A stretch of DNA of 9,566 nucleotides from Erysipelotrichia bacterium (GTDB lineage Bacteria > Bacillota_I > Bacilli_A > RFN20 > CAG-826): positions 1-9,566 of the forward strand of contig JAAZFO010000035.1 in assembly GCA_012511695.1 (NCBI GenBank), read 5' to 3'. The notes under the pieces are model-generated. The model was not told the origin of the DNA, did no database searches, and worked only from the letters and a program-made list of their open reading frames with translations. Position numbers and translations under genes: made by a program. How positions within the stretch are numbered: position 1 is the stretch's first letter; every line of letters begins with the position of its first letter. Of the stretch, positions 6,260 to 9,566 are shown piece by piece.

Positions 6260-6381
6260 TAAGCACTGATTCGTTAAAAGCTTGCATTTTTACACCCACT
6301 AAAAAACGTGCGCGCGTTACGCATTATAAAAACCATTTCATTACGCTTTTATTTAATAGACAATATAAATAAGGAAAAACT

Positions 6382-7305
6382 ATGCACCCATTATTAATTA
6401 TTATCATTATCTTACTTCCAATAATCGTTTTATTTTTTATCATTATTTTTATTTTATATGTCTTGATTTTTTATTCGCCTTTACCTAGACAGATGAATGA
6501 TGAGCGCTTTAGACATTTAGCGGTTAATCGCGGTTATGAAGCTAGATTCATCAAGATGGTTACTGCGCTGACAAAAATACCATATGAAGACGTTTATATA
6601 ACTGCTTTTGATGATCTTGAGCTATACGCTAAAGTGTATAAAAAACCGCACTGTCAACAAGAAGCGATTCTTTGTCATGGTTATCGGGCGATGGGGTATC
6701 GCGACTTCGCGGGTATCACTAAAGACTTACTCGCTAAAAACATCAGTGTGGTGATGATCGATCACCGCGCCCATGGTAAAAGCGAAGGGCGCTCTTTAAC
6801 GCTCGGAGTCAGAGAAGTCAAAGACGTCTTAAAGTGGATTGAATACGTTAAAAAAACATTTGGAAAAAAACAATTAATCTTAATGGGTTTTTCTATGGGT
6901 GCGGCTACAGTTCTTAACTGCGCTGATAAGGTCGAGGACGATACTTTGATTTTTGCGGATAGTCCATATAGCCATCCAAAAGAATTACTGCAAACAATTA
7001 TTAAAAATATATTTTTACCAGTCGCTATTTTTTATCCCCTCATCAATCTAGCAGCAATTATTTTTGCGCGTACTAGTATGAATAAGCTCAATGCTTATGA
7101 AGCGATTAAAAAGAGTAAATGTCGCATTTTAATTAATCACGGCACTAAAGATTCTGTCGTCCCACAAAAGCTGAGCCAAAAACTAGCAAAAGCTTATCCA
7201 GACAAGATAAGATATGAAGTTTTTACAGACGCAGACCACGGCCTCTCTTACTTAAGAGACTTTAAGCGTTATCAAAAATTGGTATTAGATTTTATTAAGA
7301 GGTAG
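6382..7305 (+). CDS. Membrane-anchored alpha/beta hydrolase
   Basis: A 307-residue protein with one strongly hydrophobic N-terminal segment (about 4-31), most likely an uncleaved signal anchor, followed by an alpha/beta hydrolase domain. The catalytic triad is visible: Ser171 in GFSMG (nucleophile elbow), Asp257 in NHGTKDSVVP, and His286 in ADHG. HGYRAMGYRDF (99-109) supplies the oxyanion region and DHRAHGKSEGRS (127-138) is the usual loop before the elbow. Such proteins hydrolyse esters, lipids or peptides; the substrate is unknown. They are common in low-GC Gram-positive bacteria. Start ATG 6382 has AAGGA 6 bases upstream. The gene points away from the ATPase pair and ends in TAG 32 bases before the aconitase X gene, so the two may share a transcript. 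Confidence 0.88.
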   Translation: MHPLLIIIIILLPIIVLFFIIIFILYVLIFYSPLPRQMNDERFRHLAVNRGYEARFIKMVTALTKIPYEDVYITAFDDLELYAKVYKKPHCQQEAILCHGYRAMGYRDFAGITKDLLAKNISVVMIDHRAHGKSEGRSLTLGVREVKDVLKWIEYVKKTFGKKQLILMGFSMGAATVLNCADKVEDDTLIFADSPYSHPKELLQTIIKNIFLPVAIFYPLINLAAIIFARTSMNKLNAYEAIKKSKCRILINHGTKDSVVPQKLSQKLAKAYPDKIRYEVFTDADHGLSYLRDFKRYQKLVLDFIKR

Positions 7306-7322
7306 TAAAATATATATAACCT

Positions 7323-7328
7323 AGGAGG
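7323..7328 (+). promoter_or_regulatory. Perfect Shine-Dalgarno supporting a GTG start
   Basis: AGGAGG ends 9 bases before GTG 7338. The first in-frame ATG (7353) would be 24 bases away, too far, so the GTG is the likely start. Confidence 0.8.
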
Positions 7329-7337
7329 GTAAAGTCT

Positions 7338-8633
7338 GTGTATAAGGCAAAGATGAAACTCACCAAACCTCAAATAGCTATCTTGCGCGGAGAACAAGGC
7401 GAAACCAAACAAAAGATGTTGGAAACCATCGTCCGCTTTGGTGATATTTTTAATGCTTCACGTTTAATAAAAATGACCCACAAAAGAGGACATTTAGTCA
7501 CTTCTTTCGGTCTTAATTTATTAAAACCCTTATATAAAACGATGGCGGAAATAAGTGCGAATGACATTAAAGCCACTGGTGGCTTTACGGTTGATCCGCG
7601 GCCAGTTGATTACCCAGAAGTTAAAGCTAACTTATTAGAGAAAATAGTCTTTTCAAAAATTATGTATGGTAAACAAGCCTTTTATGAAGAGCAACTCCGC
7701 CTAGCGGGCTTAAGCCATAAAAATGCTTTTACTTGTACCCCTTATTTAAAGGAAGTCGGTAACCGCCCCAAAGAAGGTGACATCCTTTCTTGGGCGGAAT
7801 CTAGCGCTGTTGTTTTTGCTAATTCGGTTTTAGGGGCGAGATGTAACCGTAATTCCGGAATGATTGATTTATTTGGAACACTACTCGGCTATGTCCCTTT
7901 ATTTGGTTTATTAAGTGATGAAGGTAGGCAAGCGACGTGGAAAGTCATTATTAAAACTTCTTCACTTCCAGAAGCACAAATACTCGGGAGTGCGATTGGT
8001 ATGAAAGTCAACGATGCTGTCCCTTATATCATCGGTCTTGATCATTATTTAGGAGAGGCGATTACTGATGAAGTAGAAGGCTATTTAAAAGACTTTGGAG
8101 CGGCGACTGCTTCTAATGGAGCGGTTGGTTTATATCATATCGATGGTTTAACTCCAGAAGCTAAAAAGCTCGGTAAAACTTTAATTAAAGAAAACGCGAA
8201 AGAATATGTTATTGATGATGAGGAGTTAGAAAAAATATATCGCTCCTATCCAGTTATGTGGAAACACAAAGATAAAGAGGCAAACTTAGTTTTTATCGGC
8301 TGCCCACACTTAACATTGACGCAGTTAAGAAATTGGTCGATGCAAATCAGTGAGGGCCTAAAAGAAACAGGCCATAAAAAAGTAGTAGTGCGCACGATAT
8401 TAACGACTGCTCCGATGGTTTTAGAACTATTTAAACGGGAAACCCTTTATAAAGAGATGGTCACCAAAGGAGTGAAATTCACTTCTATTTGTCCACTCAT
8501 GTATACGAATAATCCGTTAACTAAAAGAAGAAGAATTGTTACTAATTCGAATAAATTAAGAACTTACAGCCACGCCAAATATCAAAAAGATGAAGAGATA
8601 TTAAACTGTGTTATCGGAAGGAAAACGCCATGA
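7338..8633 (+). CDS. Aconitase X catalytic (large) subunit
   Basis: A 431-residue cytoplasmic Fe-S hydro-lyase subunit of the aconitase X (AcnX) family. Family motifs: FTCTPYLKEVGNRP (131-144), SWAESSAVVFANSVLGARCNR split over 151-171 (typical WxESSAVxFANSVLGAR), GCPH (321-324), and the C-terminal TNSNKLRTY (402-410). Three cysteines, C133, C322 and C385, sit in the expected positions of the cluster ligands. Known AcnX activities are cis-3-hydroxyproline dehydratase (bacteria) and phosphomevalonate dehydratase (archaea). Neither can be chosen here: no proline racemase, ornithine cyclodeaminase or mevalonate gene is in the window. It starts at GTG with a perfect RBS and ends in TGA overlapping the small-subunit start (ATGA), a strong sign of coupled synthesis. 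The TGA stop also shows that UGA does not encode Trp. Confidence 0.9.
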   Translation: MYKAKMKLTKPQIAILRGEQGETKQKMLETIVRFGDIFNASRLIKMTHKRGHLVTSFGLNLLKPLYKTMAEISANDIKATGGFTVDPRPVDYPEVKANLLEKIVFSKIMYGKQAFYEEQLRLAGLSHKNAFTCTPYLKEVGNRPKEGDILSWAESSAVVFANSVLGARCNRNSGMIDLFGTLLGYVPLFGLLSDEGRQATWKVIIKTSSLPEAQILGSAIGMKVNDAVPYIIGLDHYLGEAITDEVEGYLKDFGAATASNGAVGLYHIDGLTPEAKKLGKTLIKENAKEYVIDDEELEKIYRSYPVMWKHKDKEANLVFIGCPHLTLTQLRNWSMQISEGLKETGHKKVVVRTILTTAPMVLELFKRETLYKEMVTKGVKFTSICPLMYTNNPLTKRRRIVTNSNKLRTYSHAKYQKDEEILNCVIGRKTP

Positions 8634-9076
8634 TGCGCGAATTTAAAGGGCGCGTCATCGCTAGCGGAAATTTCCGCGGTGTAGCGGTTGTCTCACGTCG
8701 AGGAGTTAATACGCTCGCTACTTTCCAATCTAGTGCTTTAAAAAATGCCAAAGAAGTCATCGTTTCTGATCAAAATAATCCTGATATTTATGGCTTAAAC
8801 ATTACTGATAAGGCCCTATGTCTCCCGATGACTATTGGTTCAACGACCGGCGGAATGGTTATTCAAACGGCGTGTGCGATGGGGTTAGCCCCGGCTGTCT
8901 TTTTGTTTTCCGAAACAATCGATCCGCTCGCGGCTTCAGGTATTGTCTTAGCTAAAGTGTGGGAAAATAGTGATGTCATCTGTTTAGACAAACTCGGTGA
9001 ACAATTTCTTAATACCGTTAAGACTGGTGACTTAATCGAAGTTAAAGAAGACGGGACAGTTACTATCTCGGTATAA
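8630..9076 (+). CDS. Aconitase X swivel (small) subunit, DUF126 type
   Basis: A 148-residue protein corresponding to the aconitase swivel domain as a separate chain, the usual partner of the AcnX large subunit. The order FKGRVIASGNFRGVAVVS, then PMTIGSTTGG (66-75), GMVIQTACAMGLAPAVFLFS (75-94) and the DPLAASGIVLA segment matches the family. S71 lies in the position of the conserved serine loop (GxGSxxG-like) that is part of the active site; assigning it as the catalytic residue is inference. TIGSTTGG differs from the GRGSxSGS form I associate with archaeal members. ATG 8630 overlaps the large-subunit stop by four bases, with AAGGA 7 bases upstream; ATG 8633 is an alternative start one codon later. 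A heterodimer with the upstream product is expected. Confidence 0.88.
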   Translation: MMREFKGRVIASGNFRGVAVVSRRGVNTLATFQSSALKNAKEVIVSDQNNPDIYGLNITDKALCLPMTIGSTTGGMVIQTACAMGLAPAVFLFSETIDPLAASGIVLAKVWENSDVICLDKLGEQFLNTVKTGDLIEVKEDGTVTISV

Positions 9077-9131
9077 AAAAAACAAAACGTCTGCTCTTGT
9101 TTAATAATCCAATTCATTAAATAATGACTGT

Positions 9132-9566
9132 ATGAAAAAGTTAACTAAAGATAAAGTGTTAGCTACTATCTTTATTGCTATAGCTCTTTTAGTTAACGGT
9201 ATTATTATTTATCATTCTTGTTTAACGGGAATAAAAAGCGCTGAAGTTTCCGGAAGTTTAACAGATACATTAACAGATATTATTAACACTGTTAAACCAG
9301 ACACTATTACAGATTTAAACTATGAAAGCTTTGCGACCTTTATCAGAAAAGGACTCGGCCATTTTGGAGCTTTTATGGTGAGTGGTATTTTTACTTTTCT
9401 AGCCGTTCATTACAGTAGTAAACATGTATCTTGGTATCGCTATTATTGGGGAATGTTGATTTCTTTTATTTTTGGACTCACCCTAGCTTCCACTACAGAA
9501 ATTATCCAATTAACAGTCGATAGTCGCAGTGGGCAACTGAGCGATGTCTTACTCGATAGTGTGGGA
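9132..9566 (+). CDS. VanZ-like membrane protein (3' end outside window)
   Basis: The frame is open for 145 codons from ATG 9132 to the window edge without a stop. A hydrophobic helix spans about 9-28, followed by a polar, Thr/Asp-rich outer loop (about 30-68) with SAEVSGSLTDTL, then IRKGLGHFGAF (71-81), a helix to about 93, another at 104-120, and TTEIIQL...SRSGQLSDVLLDSVG (121-145). The RK..HF motif and the E123, Q126, R132, D138, G145 pattern are the conserved features of the VanZ-like family, in which VanZ itself gives low-level teicoplanin resistance; most members have no known function. Asp142 stands where many members have Asn. It starts 55 bases after the aconitase X small subunit and has no clear Shine-Dalgarno. 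A weak -35/-10 pair (TTGTTT 9097-9102, AATAAT 9120-9125) would give an almost leaderless mRNA; read-through from upstream is the alternative. Confidence 0.85.
   Translation, partial: MKKLTKDKVLATIFIAIALLVNGIIIYHSCLTGIKSAEVSGSLTDTLTDIINTVKPDTITDLNYESFATFIRKGLGHFGAFMVSGIFTFLAVHYSSKHVSWYRYYWGMLISFIFGLTLASTTEIIQLTVDSRSGQLSDVLLDSVG

Noticed and set aside
6301..6330. TTACGC/TATAAA boxes as the hydrolase promoter
   Set aside because: TTACGC is a poor -35 match, and the TATAAA at 6364-6369 with 17-base spacing would start the mRNA almost at the ATG, after the RBS.
9080..9102. Possible terminator AAACAA ... TTGTTT after the aconitase X small subunit
   Set aside because: The stem is 6 bp, almost all A-T, with an 11-base loop and no proper T-run; too weak to call.
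1..9566. CRISPR array, tRNA, rRNA or complete insertion sequence
   Set aside because: No regularly spaced direct repeats, no cloverleaf-like gene, and no transposase-like protein were seen on either strand.

Overview
The window is AT-rich, densely packed bacterial DNA of the low-GC Gram-positive type. Strong Shine-Dalgarno sequences, a perfect CIRCE element and an N-domain-less ClpB of the size known from mycoplasmas suggest a Mollicutes/Bacilli-type bacterium. UGA is a real stop here: the aconitase X large subunit ends in TGA inside an ATGA overlap, and the tryptophans I checked are TGG. That argues against the Mycoplasma/Spiroplasma code and fits Acholeplasma-, Izemoplasma- or RF39-like lineages or other Bacilli. 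The taxonomic placement is inference.

Layout. (1) 1-822 (+): C-terminal 273 codons of an ABC exporter subunit (linker plus full ATPase domain). (2) 883-1659 (+): GufA/ZIP11-type metal transporter with its own RBS. (3) 1660-2036: intergenic stretch with a decayed gene tail (about 1780-1953), a GGG/CCC repeat cluster and a perfect HrcA operator (CIRCE, 1998-2024) overlapping a predicted promoter. (4) 2061-4172 (+): clpB lacking the N-terminal domain. (5) 6111-4195 (-): two-gene unit of a RloA/AbiLi-like ABC-type ATPase and a TOPRIM-like partner, convergent with clpB; a candidate defence module and the most interesting part of the window. (6) 6112-6381: divergent intergenic region with a minus-strand promoter, a palindrome and an isolated CG-rich patch. 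(7) 6382-7305 (+): membrane-anchored alpha/beta hydrolase. (8) 7338-9076 (+): aconitase X large and small subunits, translationally coupled. (9) 9132-9566 (+): 5' part of a VanZ-like membrane protein, cut by the window edge.

How the genes relate. The transporters and clpB are housekeeping or stress genes. The ATPase/TOPRIM-like pair is the only minus-strand unit, has its own promoter and sits between clpB and a metabolic operon, as accessory cargo often does. The hydrolase and aconitase X genes are 32 bp apart and may be co-transcribed. The aconitase X pair is complete, but no gene in the window reveals its substrate.
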